A stretch of DNA of 15,358 bases, taken from UBA8337 sp965662725 (GTDB lineage: Bacteria; Pseudomonadota; Alphaproteobacteria; RS24). Position 1 is the first letter of the stretch, and the number at the start of each line of letters is the position of its first letter. Positions 7,969 to 15,358 of this stretch are shown here, piece by piece. Location: positions 1-15,358 of the forward strand of contig CBFIIT010000037.1 of assembly GCA_965662725.1 (NCBI GenBank), read 5' to 3'. The notes beneath the pieces are model-generated. The model made no database searches. It saw only the letters and a list, made by a program, of their open reading frames with translations, and was not told the DNA's origin. Position numbers and translations under genes: made by a program.

Positions 7969-9441
7969 CTAATCAGCCAGCCGTGCAACGCGCAGCACTT
8001 CTTCAGAGGTGGTTTCACCGGCTGTTACCAAGGCGCGGCCACTGCTGGCCAAGAGAGGCGCATCGGCAAACGCCTCAGCTTCAATTTGCGCCTCATTGGC
8101 ACCATCGGCAATCATCTGGCGAATTTTATCAGTTACTTGCAGCAATTCAAAAATGCCGACTCGTCCTCGATAGCCGATATTTTGACATTGCGAACATCCG
8201 ACAGGCTTATAGCTTACCGCATCACCGGAAGCGTCATTATCGACGGTTTTGCAGTCCGGACAAAGTCGCCTCACCAAACGTTGCGCCAAAACCAGGCGTA
8301 GTGAAGATGATAAAAGCAGCGGCTCAATACCCATATCCATTAAGCGCGTAATTGCGGCGGCGGCACTGTTTGTGTGTACGGTTGAGAGCACCACATGGCC
8401 GGTCAGGCTGGCTTGCACGGCAATCTCGGCAGTTTCCTTATCGCGTATCTCACCGACCATTACCGTGTCTGGGTCCTGTCGCAAAATAGACCGCAAACCA
8501 TCGGCAAAGGTCATGCCGATTTTGGCATTTACTTGCGTTTGGCTAATGCCATGCAGCGCATATTCAACCGGGTCTTCGACCGTCATAATATTGCGGGCGC
8601 GGTCATTCATCAGTCCCAAAGCGGCATAAAGCGTTGTCGTTTTGCCGGAGCCGGTTGGGCCGGTCACCAAAATAATGCCATTGGGTTCGCGCAAGACTTT
8701 ATTGAATTGGCTCTGCAAATCTTCCGCCATGCCCAATTCGCCAAGGCTGAAAAAGGCGCTTTCTTTATCCAACAAACGCATCACCACGCGCTCGCCATAT
8801 CGAATGGGCAGGGTGGAAACACGGACATCGAAAAACTTACCGCCAAGCGTCAGCGATAAGCGGCCATCTTGCGGCAATCTTTTTTGCGCAATATCCAGGC
8901 GCGACATCACCTTAATGCGCGATACCAGATAAGGCGCCAGCTTGGCGGATAGTGAGGCGATTTCTTTTAACATGCCGTCAATACGCAGCCGCACAATGAC
9001 GTTGTTTTCAAACGGCTCAAGATGCACATCCGAGGCACCGGCGCGCACTGCTTCGCTTAACAAGCTGTTCAGTAATCGAATGATCGGCGCGTCATCTTCA
9101 CCGGCCAATAAGTCGGCAGAATGTTCAACGCCTTGCACAATAGCGTCAAAATCATCTTCAAATTTATCGCTATCAGCGTTTTCGCTATCTTCTTCCAAAG
9201 TCGAGCGGGCGTAAATCTCAGACAGCACATCGTCAAATTGCGGCTGTGTCAGTTCTTCAATTTTTGAAATACTGCTTTGCGTCCGCGCCACTTCGGCAAT
9301 CATCGCGCGGTTTGCCGTTTTGCAGACAAACAAAGTCAGCCCTTGCGCATCGGCTTTCACCGCCAGACCAAACTCGCGCGCAAAGCGATAGGGCAGTGAG
9401 CCGCTTTCAGCGTTTTCTGTCAGAATTTCAGCGGCGCTCAT
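7969..9441 (-). CDS. gspE: Type II secretion ATPase GspE
   Basis: A 490-residue cytoplasmic hexameric ATPase that drives pseudopilus assembly. Visible parts: an N-terminal GspL-binding region, then an N2 domain (GASDVHLEPFENNVIVRLRIDG, roughly residues 135-156), Walker A GPTGSGKTTT at about 261-270, Asp box around VEDPVEY, Walker B around VMVGEIRDKETAEIA at about 327-341, His box TGHVVLSTVHTN at about 347-358, and a tetracysteine zinc site (Cys394, 397, 416, 419). The gap between the two Cys pairs is 18 residues, shorter than I recall for Vibrio EpsE (29). The start at 9441 is chosen from several in-frame starts because AGGTGA lies five bases upstream (9447-9452); GTG 9459 and ATGs 9456 and 9447 are alternatives. 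It overlaps gspD by 14 bases. Confidence 0.97.
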   Translation of the reverse strand: MSAAEILTENAESGSLPYRFAREFGLAVKADAQGLTLFVCKTANRAMIAEVARTQSSISKIEELTQPQFDDVLSEIYARSTLEEDSENADSDKFEDDFDAIVQGVEHSADLLAGEDDAPIIRLLNSLLSEAVRAGASDVHLEPFENNVIVRLRIDGMLKEIASLSAKLAPYLVSRIKVMSRLDIAQKRLPQDGRLSLTLGGKFFDVRVSTLPIRYGERVVMRLLDKESAFFSLGELGMAEDLQSQFNKVLREPNGIILVTGPTGSGKTTTLYAALGLMNDRARNIMTVEDPVEYALHGISQTQVNAKIGMTFADGLRSILRQDPDTVMVGEIRDKETAEIAVQASLTGHVVLSTVHTNSAAAAITRLMDMGIEPLLLSSSLRLVLAQRLVRRLCPDCKTVDNDASGDAVSYKPVGCSQCQNIGYRGRVGIFELLQVTDKIRQMIADGANEAQIEAEAFADAPLLASSGRALVTAGETTSEEVLRVARLAD

Positions 9442-11341
9442 TGCCATCACCTGCATCACGATTGATCAGCCGGTCGAGGTCGATATCGGGAATGCCTTCG
9501 CCGTCCAGACCGCGCAGCGCACGGTATTGCTGGTTGGTCACCCGGTCAGCATCAGCCGCCGTGCGGATAACCGTCGGGCGGAGGAAAATCATTAAATTGG
9601 TTTTCTGATTGCTTTTACCGGTCGAGCGAAACAAATGGCCGAGCAGTGGAATGCTGCCAAGAAGCGGCACGCGGTCAACTGTCACGCTTTCATTTTGCCG
9701 AACCAAGCCGCCCAGCACGACAACTTCGCTATCGCCGACCCGCACAGTGGTTTCCATTTCGCGTTTGGTGGTTATCAATTCCGATGAACCGGTGGTGACA
9801 GGCCGCGCAACAGCGGATACTTCTTGGCGAATTTTCAAACGAATATCGCCATCATCATTAATTTGCGGTTCGACATCCAATTGCACGCCGATATTTTTGC
9901 GGTCAATAGTGCGGAACGGATTCGCATTGGCGCTGCCTAGAGCTTCGCCCGTCGTAATCGGAATTTCTTCACCGACAATAAAACTCGCCTTCTCATTATC
10001 CAGCGTCATGATGGACGGGGTTGACAGAATATTACTGTTCACATCGCGTTGCAGTGCATTCAAAATGACGCCGAAGACACTGCCATCGCTGCGCGTGCCG
10101 CCGGCCCCGATAACAATACCCTGACTGCCAAGAAAGCTATCCAGCGCACGGGTGCGCAGCACACTGCCAAGACTGCTGTCATCATCATTGTCATTTTCAG
10201 CAATAATCGCACCGGCTGTTGCCAGAATATTCGGCGCGCTGCTGCCATAATTGGTTACGGTGAAGGGAATGGAGCTGTCTTCGCCACCGGCCATTAAATA
10301 TTGCAGGCCCAAATCGCGCGATGCGTTATCCGATACTTCTACAATAATTGCCTCGACCAAAACTTGCGGCTGCGCCGTGTCGAGTTCGCGAATAACATCA
10401 GCGACCCATTTTTGCGTGTCGCTATCGGCATTGACGATGATCGCATTATTCGCCGAATAGGCTGACATGGTGATATCGCCGGAAACCTTGCCGTCTTTTG
10501 CCACTGCATTGGCCAGCGTTTGCAGCATGGGCAGCATATCGGCGGCAGAGCCGTATTTCAGCTTATGCACGCGAATGGAACTGCCGGATAGATTTTGTTC
10601 GTCAATCGCCTGCAGGAGCGGCAAGTAATAATCAAGCGCTTCCGCAAAGCCGCGCAATATAAGCGTATTGCCGCCGCGCACCGGAATGGCACGCAGCGAT
10701 AAATTGCGCTTACCTTTTTCCGCTTCGCTGAGCATTAGCGCCTCCAGCACTTCAACCATGGCGCTGGCCGAGGTGTTTTGCAGTGCCAATGTGCGGGTTT
10801 GCGAAATATCCTTATCCAACCTTGCGACCAGAGCAGCTATCTTGCTGACATTATCAGCATGGTCGGTGACAATGATTGTGTTGCTGTTCTTGCGGAAGCT
10901 GACAATGCTCTTCTTATTGACCAGCGGTTTAACCGCATCAAATACGGTTTGCGCATTGACGAATTTAATATTGAAAACTTGCGTCACCACACCATCGCCG
11001 ATTAAAGGTGCGATTTGGGTATTGTCGCGTAGCGCAATATCGATCGGCACGATTTTATAGCCACCGGCTTGCAGCGGCACGGTGGAAAAGCCGTTCAGTT
11101 TTAAAACAGATTTTAAAATTTCAATCAGCCCGTCGCGGTCAATACGAGCTTTCGAGAAAATATTCACCTTACCGCGCACGCTTGGGTCGATGATGAAAGT
11201 CAAACCGGTTTCAAGCGCAATATCTTTAATGAAAACGCGCAATTCGGCGTTTTGATAATTCAGACCGCTATCTTGCGCCTGCGCGGAAGGCGACAGGGCG
11301 AAAGCGAAAGACAAAAGGGCGGCAGCAATAAGTCTAAACAT
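9428..11341 (-). CDS. gspD: Type II secretion outer-membrane secretin GspD
   Basis: A 637-residue protein with a Sec signal peptide (about residues 1-23, ending SAQAQ). It has the N0 domain (LNYQNAELRVFIKDI onwards), N1-N3 repeats (about 120-320), then the secretin core from about 325 (QVLVEAIIVEVS) with the diagnostic VPLLGSIPLLGHLFR at about 558-572 and TNLMIFLRPTVI at about 581-592. An Asp-rich stretch (NDNDDDSS) around residue 385 lies in a variable loop. About 45 residues follow the core and could be an S-domain-like tail. It forms the outer-membrane channel and is contacted by GspC. The ATG at 11341 overlaps the gspC stop by one base (TGATG); a GTG one codon upstream is possible. Confidence 0.98.
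   Translation of the reverse strand: MFRLIAAALLSFAFALSPSAQAQDSGLNYQNAELRVFIKDIALETGLTFIIDPSVRGKVNIFSKARIDRDGLIEILKSVLKLNGFSTVPLQAGGYKIVPIDIALRDNTQIAPLIGDGVVTQVFNIKFVNAQTVFDAVKPLVNKKSIVSFRKNSNTIIVTDHADNVSKIAALVARLDKDISQTRTLALQNTSASAMVEVLEALMLSEAEKGKRNLSLRAIPVRGGNTLILRGFAEALDYYLPLLQAIDEQNLSGSSIRVHKLKYGSAADMLPMLQTLANAVAKDGKVSGDITMSAYSANNAIIVNADSDTQKWVADVIRELDTAQPQVLVEAIIVEVSDNASRDLGLQYLMAGGEDSSIPFTVTNYGSSAPNILATAGAIIAENDNDDDSSLGSVLRTRALDSFLGSQGIVIGAGGTRSDGSVFGVILNALQRDVNSNILSTPSIMTLDNEKASFIVGEEIPITTGEALGSANANPFRTIDRKNIGVQLDVEPQINDDGDIRLKIRQEVSAVARPVTTGSSELITTKREMETTVRVGDSEVVVLGGLVRQNESVTVDRVPLLGSIPLLGHLFRSTGKSNQKTNLMIFLRPTVIRTAADADRVTNQQYRALRGLDGEGIPDIDLDRLINRDAGDGNERR
9447..9452 (-). promoter_or_regulatory. 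Ribosome binding site favouring the 9441 start of gspE
   Basis: AGGTGA on the minus strand within the end of gspD, five bases before the ATG at 9439-9441. It supports that start over the clustered GTG/ATG codons at 9459, 9456 and 9447, which have no comparable site at the right distance. Experimental N-terminal data would be needed to settle it. Confidence 0.5.
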
Positions 11342-12183
11342 CACAAAGCCCCAAGCAGGTTCTGCACATCGGCGGCATTGATGATTTTGACGATTTTGGC
11401 ATCGCCGCGTTCAATTTCAAGCGATACGGTTTTACCGGCCAGCAGACGATTAAACGCGGCCTCCAAAGCGGCATCATCGGTCACGGCGGCCGTATCGATG
11501 GCGGTGATTTTATCGCCATTGGCGAGGCCGAGAAGCGATAAAACGGCACTGTCGGCAGAAACACCGATGTGCGCCGCATTATTGCTGATGCGTAAATCCA
11601 GTATTTGCGACAAGCCGGTCAATTCTGATTGCGATATTTTGCTGACCAGCTTGCGCTGGTTGCGTTGCTTGGCGGGAAGTAGATAAATCGCACCGATATC
11701 GCCATTTGCGCTTATTTCAATGCGGTCGCCATAAATGCCGGTAATACGTGTACCGTTTTTAAGTCGCGCGCCTGAACTGACTGATTGCTGTGTGCCGCCA
11801 TTGACGGAAATAATCGCCGTGCCGAGGCCGCTGCCCGAGGGACGCGTGCCAAACAGTTTGATTTTGGCATTAGCTTCGGCCAGTGGTGCGGCTTTGCCAT
11901 CCAGCGATTTAAAAAATGCCTGTTGCGCCAAACCACCGGTCGGCACCGCATTATCTGCACCAATTTGAACCGAATTTACCGGCGCGGCCCCGATATTGGG
12001 CGGCGTCATTATGGTCAGGACAATATTGGAGGCTGAAAAGGCGATAAAGGCGACGCAGGCTGCCTCAATGCAAAATACCGCCAAACGCCGAATACGGGCG
12101 GATGGCGCAGCAAAACGGCCCGATAGGCGTGCTATTCGGGTGGCGAAATCGCTAATTGCAATGCGGTGGTCTAACGCCGACAT
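11341..12183 (-). CDS. gspC: Type II secretion inner-membrane/periplasm linker GspC
   Basis: A 280-residue bitopic protein and the first gene of the secretion operon. It has a cytoplasmic N-terminus, one transmembrane helix at about 34-59, a Pro/Gly linker, a homology-region (HR) domain at about 85-168 that contacts the secretin N0 domain, and a C-terminal PDZ domain at about 190-268 (LGLANGDKITAIDTAAVTDDAAL is the carboxylate-binding-side block seen in GspC PDZs). It is therefore a PDZ-type GspC, not the coiled-coil type. A GGAGG lies 15 bases upstream (12200-12204), rather far; GAGAG nearer the ATG may be used instead. Confidence 0.94.
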   Translation of the reverse strand: MSALDHRIAISDFATRIARLSGRFAAPSARIRRLAVFCIEAACVAFIAFSASNIVLTIMTPPNIGAAPVNSVQIGADNAVPTGGLAQQAFFKSLDGKAAPLAEANAKIKLFGTRPSGSGLGTAIISVNGGTQQSVSSGARLKNGTRITGIYGDRIEISANGDIGAIYLLPAKQRNQRKLVSKISQSELTGLSQILDLRISNNAAHIGVSADSAVLSLLGLANGDKITAIDTAAVTDDAALEAAFNRLLAGKTVSLEIERGDAKIVKIINAADVQNLLGAL

Positions 12184-12334
12184 AAAACTTCTCTCATTAC
12201 CTCCAAAGCGTCGGCATAAAACCTACCAAAGTCAATGCCAGCCTTCTGGAATTATTGGTTTATTTGAAACAAGAACACGGTTCAAGTGCGCATTTTTCAG
12301 TCATAATCGGGGCTATTGAAATGGCCCGTAAACC
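12184..12334 (-). promoter_or_regulatory. Leader and possible promoter region of the T2SS operon
   Basis: The 151-base gap between the DUF442 gene and gspC is the only sizable non-coding stretch upstream of the secretion operon on the minus strand. A weak sigma-70-like pair is TTGAAC (12280-12285) and TAAACC (12257-12262) with a 17-base spacer; a better -35 match, TTGACT (12230-12235), has no good -10. The first pair overlaps an inverted repeat TTGAA-N12-TTCAA (12264-12285). No strong terminator is seen after the DUF442 gene, so read-through from it is possible. The promoter assignment is tentative. Confidence 0.3.
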
Positions 12335-12667
12335 TTACAGATAGGCCAGTGCCAAGGAATACAGCTCAGTGCATCGCGCGCCGGAGCGGCAATAGGCCAG
12401 CACCGGCTTTTCAGCCGCTTGGAAAATCTCAGCAAATTGGCGTGCATCATCATCAGTTATCGCGCCGCTGACCACCGGCTGATAAATAAACGGAATATCT
12501 GCTGCTTCCGGAATTGCTTTTAAGTTGTCAAAGGCGACAGCGCCCGGCTCGCTGTCCGGCCGGTTACAAATAATGGTCTTAAAACCGGCGGCAATTGCCG
12601 CTTCCAAACCGGCAGCATCAAGTTGAGGGCTTACCGCCAACTCTTCCGTCAAAAATCTGTGATCCAT
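12335..12667 (-). CDS. DUF442 / TIGR01244 family phosphatase-like (beta-lactamase-hydrolase-like) protein
   Basis: A 110-residue protein, the usual length for the family. It begins with the family pattern F-L-T-x-x-L-A-V-S-x-Q, has an ICNRPDSEPG block near residue 33, and near the C-terminus VLAYCRSGARC, a CX5R-type phosphate-binding loop with catalytic Cys and Arg as in dual-specificity phosphatases and rhodanese-fused relatives. The family is often annotated as a sulfur transferase; the true substrate is unknown. The start at 12667 has GAGGA at 12672-12676 and matches the family start; an ATG at 12688 would lie at the expected transcription start of the candidate promoter at 12691-12719. 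It is divergent from the LolA-like gene and upstream of the T2SS operon, without an obvious link to it. Confidence 0.85.
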   Translation of the reverse strand: MDHRFLTEELAVSPQLDAAGLEAAIAAGFKTIICNRPDSEPGAVAFDNLKAIPEAADIPFIYQPVVSGAITDDDARQFAEIFQAAEKPVLAYCRSGARCTELYSLALAYL

Positions 12668-12690
12668 AGAATCCTCACTATTCGTCATTT

Positions 12691-12719
12691 TTCATATGAC
12701 TTGTCGGCGCTTTGCGCAA
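12691..12719 (-). promoter_or_regulatory. Candidate sigma-70-type promoter of the DUF442 gene
   Basis: On the minus strand, TTGCGC (12714-12719) and TATGAA (12691-12696) are separated by exactly 17 bases. The matches to the -35 and -10 consensus are 3 of 6 and 4 of 6, so the case rests on spacing and position. Transcription would start near 12684, about 17 bases before the chosen ATG, leaving room for the GAGGA ribosome binding site. Confidence 0.35.
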
Positions 12720-12836
12720 GCGTCATAAAACCGCTCAGCGGCTAAAAAATTGTTTTCCGGCAAACTCTATTGAAAAAATATTGGACATGGGTGCTGAAAA
12801 TTTGCCTAATAACATCAGTTGAGTGGAGCTTGAGTG

Positions 12837-13595
12837 ATGATGAAGTTGTTTCGATCTTTGAGTATTGGCCTTGCGGCGTTTGCTTTTTCGGCAATCGGTT
12901 CAGCGCAGGCGCAATCGGCATCCGCTATTATGGAAAAGGTCAGTGCCGTGATGGGGCATTTTGAAACCGGCGTGGCGGAAGTCAATCTGGTGACCGGCAA
13001 GGGGAATAAAAAACGCCAGCGTTTATTGCGCTTGGTCAGCAAGCAGGAAGATGGGATTCGTCAATTGATTGCTACTTTCCGCGCGCCGGAAGCGGTTAAG
13101 GGCGTTGGCTTCACCACCATTCATGACCTCAATGACGGCACGCGCCGCAGCTGGGTTTATCTACCATCGGCCGGCGGTGTGCGTGAATTAAAGGGCAATC
13201 AGCAGCATCAAAGCTTTTTCGGCTCGGATTTTTCCTATAGCGATTTAATGGGCCGTGATGCGGCGGAAGATACGCATGAATTGGTTAGCGAAGACAGCCA
13301 ATTTTATATTATCGACAGCACGCCGAAAGACAAAAAAGACACTTACAGCAAGCTGAAATATAAGATTGCCAAAAATGATATGACGGTGCGGGAAATCACC
13401 TTTTTCAATCGCAACGGTGCGCAGCTTAAGCGGTTAACCAATACTGTTTTTGAAGAATTTGACGGCGTGCCGGTGGTTTTGAATTCAGAAATGAAAAACC
13501 TGAAAAGCGGCTCGGAGACTTTGCTGGAACGCACCAGCATTCAAGTTGACCTGATGCTCTATGATGATGATTTTGGCCCTGAGGCCTTGCAATAA
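12837..13595 (+). CDS. LolA-like outer membrane lipoprotein-sorting family protein
   Basis: A 252-residue periplasmic protein with a Sec signal peptide (about residues 1-26, cleavage after SAQA or AQA-Q). The hallmark SFFGSDFSYSDL (126-137) and the preceding SWVYLPSAGGVRELKG place it in the PF17131-type LolA_like family (often annotated outer membrane lipoprotein-sorting protein), a LolA-fold protein that binds lipidic cargo. Members usually sit beside an RND/MMPL exporter gene; none is seen here. The start at 12837 is chosen for GGAG at 12825-12828, eight bases upstream; GTG 12834 and ATG 12840 are alternatives. A weak TTGGAC / CCTAAT pair (12781-12786 / 12805-12810, 18-base spacer) lies upstream. 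A 39-base gap without terminator separates it from the SDR gene, so the two may be cotranscribed. Confidence 0.88.
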   Translation: MMKLFRSLSIGLAAFAFSAIGSAQAQSASAIMEKVSAVMGHFETGVAEVNLVTGKGNKKRQRLLRLVSKQEDGIRQLIATFRAPEAVKGVGFTTIHDLNDGTRRSWVYLPSAGGVRELKGNQQHQSFFGSDFSYSDLMGRDAAEDTHELVSEDSQFYIIDSTPKDKKDTYSKLKYKIAKNDMTVREITFFNRNGAQLKRLTNTVFEEFDGVPVVLNSEMKNLKSGSETLLERTSIQVDLMLYDDDFGPEALQ

Positions 13596-13634
13596 TCGTC
13601 AATTATCCGCTTAATTATCTGAATGGGGGTAATT

Positions 13635-14369
13635 ATGACGGATCTTGATTTTAGCGGAAAAACGGTTTTGGTCGTTGGCGGTTCCAGCGGCATCGGTAAT
13701 GGCGTGGCGCATGGCTTTTTGAAGCGCGGTGCGGAAGTGCATGTTTGGGGCACGCGCCCATCAGCCGATGATTATGAAAAAGCCGATGGTTCAGATTTGG
13801 ACGGGCTACATTATAGCTGTGTCAATGTTGGCGACCATGCAGCGATTGAGGCATTTGCGCCTGCCTTTGACAAGCTGGATGTGCTGGTCTTGTCGCAAGG
13901 GGTTGTCCGCTATGGGCAAGAAGAGTTTGAAAAGCCCGGTTGGGATTACGTCATGGACGTCAATATTGACAGCGTCATGGCCTGTGCCAGCAAGTTCAAG
14001 CCGATGCTGGCTGAAACCAATGGCTCGATTATTATCGTCAGTTCGATTTCCGGCATGCAGGCCAATATCGGTAATCCGGCCTATGCAGCATCAAAAGCCG
14101 CCGCCATCAGTCTAACCAAAACTTTGGGGCAGGCTTGGGCGCGCGATGGTATTCGGGTTAACGGATTGGCCCCGGGTTATGTGCCGACAAAATTGACAGC
14201 CGTAACGACCGATAATGAAAAACGCTATCAGGGGGCGTTGCGCGCCATTCCTTTGCGCCGCGCCGGTTCGCCCGATGAAATGGCCGGTGTGGTCATGTTT
14301 CTTGCTTCGCCGCTGGCTTCTTATGTGCAAGGGCAAACCATTGTCGCGGATGGCGGCTTAACGCTCTAG
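13635..14369 (+). CDS. Short-chain dehydrogenase/reductase (SDR), classical type
   Basis: A 244-residue cytoplasmic NAD(P)-dependent oxidoreductase of the length usual for classical SDRs. It has the cofactor loop GGSSGIG at residues 15-21 (in place of TGxxxGxG), Asn110, and the catalytic Ser137, Tyr150 and Lys154 (YAASK). The usual NNAG is replaced by LSQG at 86-89. The C-terminal VADGGLTL is the typical end of FabG-like enzymes. The substrate cannot be told from sequence; 3-oxoacyl-ACP reductase is a common automatic label but the LSQG variant argues for caution. The start at 13635 has GGGGG at 13625-13629 upstream; the ATG at 13623 has none. It ends only eight bases from the convergent GST-like gene. 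Confidence 0.92.
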   Translation: MTDLDFSGKTVLVVGGSSGIGNGVAHGFLKRGAEVHVWGTRPSADDYEKADGSDLDGLHYSCVNVGDHAAIEAFAPAFDKLDVLVLSQGVVRYGQEEFEKPGWDYVMDVNIDSVMACASKFKPMLAETNGSIIIVSSISGMQANIGNPAYAASKAAAISLTKTLGQAWARDGIRVNGLAPGYVPTKLTAVTTDNEKRYQGALRAIPLRRAGSPDEMAGVVMFLASPLASYVQGQTIVADGGLTL

Positions 14370-14377
14370 CAATCCTC

Positions 14378-15358
14378 TTATTTCAGGGCTTCAACCAGTC
14401 CTGTGCCATTGGTAATTTCAGCCAGCCGATTTTTATCATCGGCTGAAAGAGCTGCATATTGCTCGCCAATCCATTGCAGGCATTTCACTTGATAGGTGAA
14501 AGGGTTTTGTTGATAGGGGCGACCATCCACTTCGCCATCAACCATCTCAGCGCCGCTTAAAACCGCCTCGGCATTGACTTTGAGATAGGGAATATAAAGC
14601 GTTGCCATTTCGCGCAGCAAGTCGAGCAGCGTGTCGGGCAGTCCGGCAGAAGCGTCAATCCAATCGCTATCATCATCGGCAACCGGTAGGCCCGATAAAT
14701 CTTCCAACAATTCCGTCCACGCATAAATGCGGGGGAAACAGTCGGCAATAATATCGCGTGGCGTCGGGTCAAAAATCGCCAATTGGGTCAATTGCCCATA
14801 GAGCGCGAAATCCGCCGAGGCAGGGCGTGCGCCAAACAGATAGGGCGCGGTTTGCAAATGCGCATTTAGCAGACCCAGAAACCGTAAAAAGCTCCCTTCA
14901 ATGGTTTGCTTGGTAATCTCATTTGACCCGACATAAGACAGGCGGCTGATTTGCCGCTCGCTGATAAATTTTGAAATCGGTTCAATCGTATCATCATCGG
15001 CGGTCAAATTACTCCAGCGCGGCAAAATGGAACCGGCCTTGGCAATATCGGCTTGATAATGCCAGCGATAATGAAACATCGCCTTGGTCAGCCATTCATC
15101 GCCATAATCCTCAATCAGCCAATTTAAAAAGCCCAGCACCGGATCATTGGGTATGGCACTGCGGCCTTGATACTCTTTTTCCAAGCGGCGTAAAATCGGA
15201 GAGCTATCCGTAACTGCCTGCACTTCGCCGTTTTCATCCGGCAGATAATAAGTCGGCAGCAATGGCACTTTCGGCTTTGGGTGGGTTTTATTGAATGTCT
15301 CGTCATCCATGCGCACGCTTTGCCAGCGCACTTGATAGGGGATGCGACGATAACGCAT
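14378..15358 (-). CDS. Glutathione S-transferase-like protein, 5' end outside the window
   Basis: At least 326 residues are visible; the frame reaches the last base, where an ATG happens to lie. The visible start corresponds to the middle of the thioredoxin-fold domain, so the first part of that domain (with any catalytic residue) is missing. KVPLLP (30-35) holds the cis-Pro motif and TDSSPILRRLE (50-60) the gamma-glutamyl-binding Ser block of GSTs. The rest is the all-helical C-terminal domain, including FGARPSADFALYGQL at about 179-194, the conserved N-capping/hydrophobic-staple region. It is longer than the 200-230 residues of a typical GST because of an extended helical C-terminus. Substrate unknown. 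It converges on the SDR gene with an eight-base gap and no terminator. Confidence 0.87.
   Translation of the reverse strand: MRYRRIPYQVRWQSVRMDDETFNKTHPKPKVPLLPTYYLPDENGEVQAVTDSSPILRRLEKEYQGRSAIPNDPVLGFLNWLIEDYGDEWLTKAMFHYRWHYQADIAKAGSILPRWSNLTADDDTIEPISKFISERQISRLSYVGSNEITKQTIEGSFLRFLGLLNAHLQTAPYLFGARPASADFALYGQLTQLAIFDPTPRDIIADCFPRIYAWTELLEDLSGLPVADDDSDWIDASAGLPDTLLDLLREMATLYIPYLKVNAEAVLSGAEMVDGEVDGRPYQQNPFTYQVKCLQWIGEQYAALSADDKNRLAEITNGTGLVEALK

Noticed and set aside
7815..8351. 178-codon plus-strand open frame
   Set aside because: It is antisense to the gspF-gspE junction, rich in His, Arg and Gln without a recognisable domain, and both sense genes are certain.
9609..10124. 171-codon plus-strand open frame
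   Set aside because: It is the antisense shadow of gspD; the Ser/Thr/Arg-rich translation carries no known motif.
12213..12239. Inverted repeat GGCAT-N17-ATGCC in the gspC leader
   Set aside because: Five-base arms with a long spacer and no T-tract are within chance expectation; there is no supporting promoter geometry.
12300..12334. Possible terminator hairpin after the DUF442 gene (GGGC...GCCC)
   Set aside because: Only about four to five pairs with a ten-base loop and no T-tract on the minus strand.
1..15358. Mobile elements, CRISPR arrays, tRNA/rRNA genes, riboswitches
   Set aside because: No transposase-like frames, spaced repeats, cloverleaf sequences or conserved RNA leaders were seen; almost all the window is explained by the listed genes.

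Overview
The window looks like a chromosomal segment of a Gram-negative bacterium, most likely an alphaproteobacterium. That placement is an inference from the gene set (a compact gspC-to-gspN operon with gspN, a TIGR01244/DUF442 phosphatase-like protein, an atypically long glutathione S-transferase-like protein) and from protein style; there is no rRNA or marker gene to confirm it. Coding density is very high, and neither mobile elements, CRISPR, tRNA nor rRNA were seen.

Layout. (1) Positions 2-1501, plus strand: the C-terminal part of a large, probably extracytoplasmic protein of unknown function, with a canonical EF-hand-like calcium loop, cut by the left edge. It ends at a strong intrinsic terminator (1521-1549). 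(2) Positions 1572-12183, minus strand: an uninterrupted, translationally coupled type II secretion (T2SS) operon read right to left as gspC-D-E-F-G-I-J-K-L-M-N, followed by a small lipoprotein gene that overlaps gspN by one base. Minor pseudopilin gspH is absent: gspG and gspI overlap directly. Prepilin peptidase gspO is not in the window. (3) Positions 12335-12667, minus: a DUF442/TIGR01244 protein with a CRSGARC phosphatase-type loop, divergent from the next unit. (4) Positions 12837-14369, plus: a LolA-like periplasmic outer-membrane lipoprotein-sorting-family protein and a short-chain dehydrogenase/reductase, probably bicistronic. (5) Positions 14378-15358, minus: a long glutathione S-transferase-like protein, convergent with the SDR gene and cut by the right edge.

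How they work together. GspD is the outer-membrane secretin; GspC links it to the inner-membrane platform of GspF, L and M; GspE is the cytoplasmic ATPase; GspG is the major pseudopilin and GspI/J/K form the tip; GspN is an accessory periplasmic/inner-membrane protein. The terminal lipoprotein is a candidate accessory factor. The convergent secreted protein is a candidate substrate by position and predicted location only. The genes right of gspC have no evident functional link to secretion.

The core system is well known. The parts that look least described are the operon-terminal lipoprotein, the calcium-loop secreted protein next to it, and the loss of gspH.
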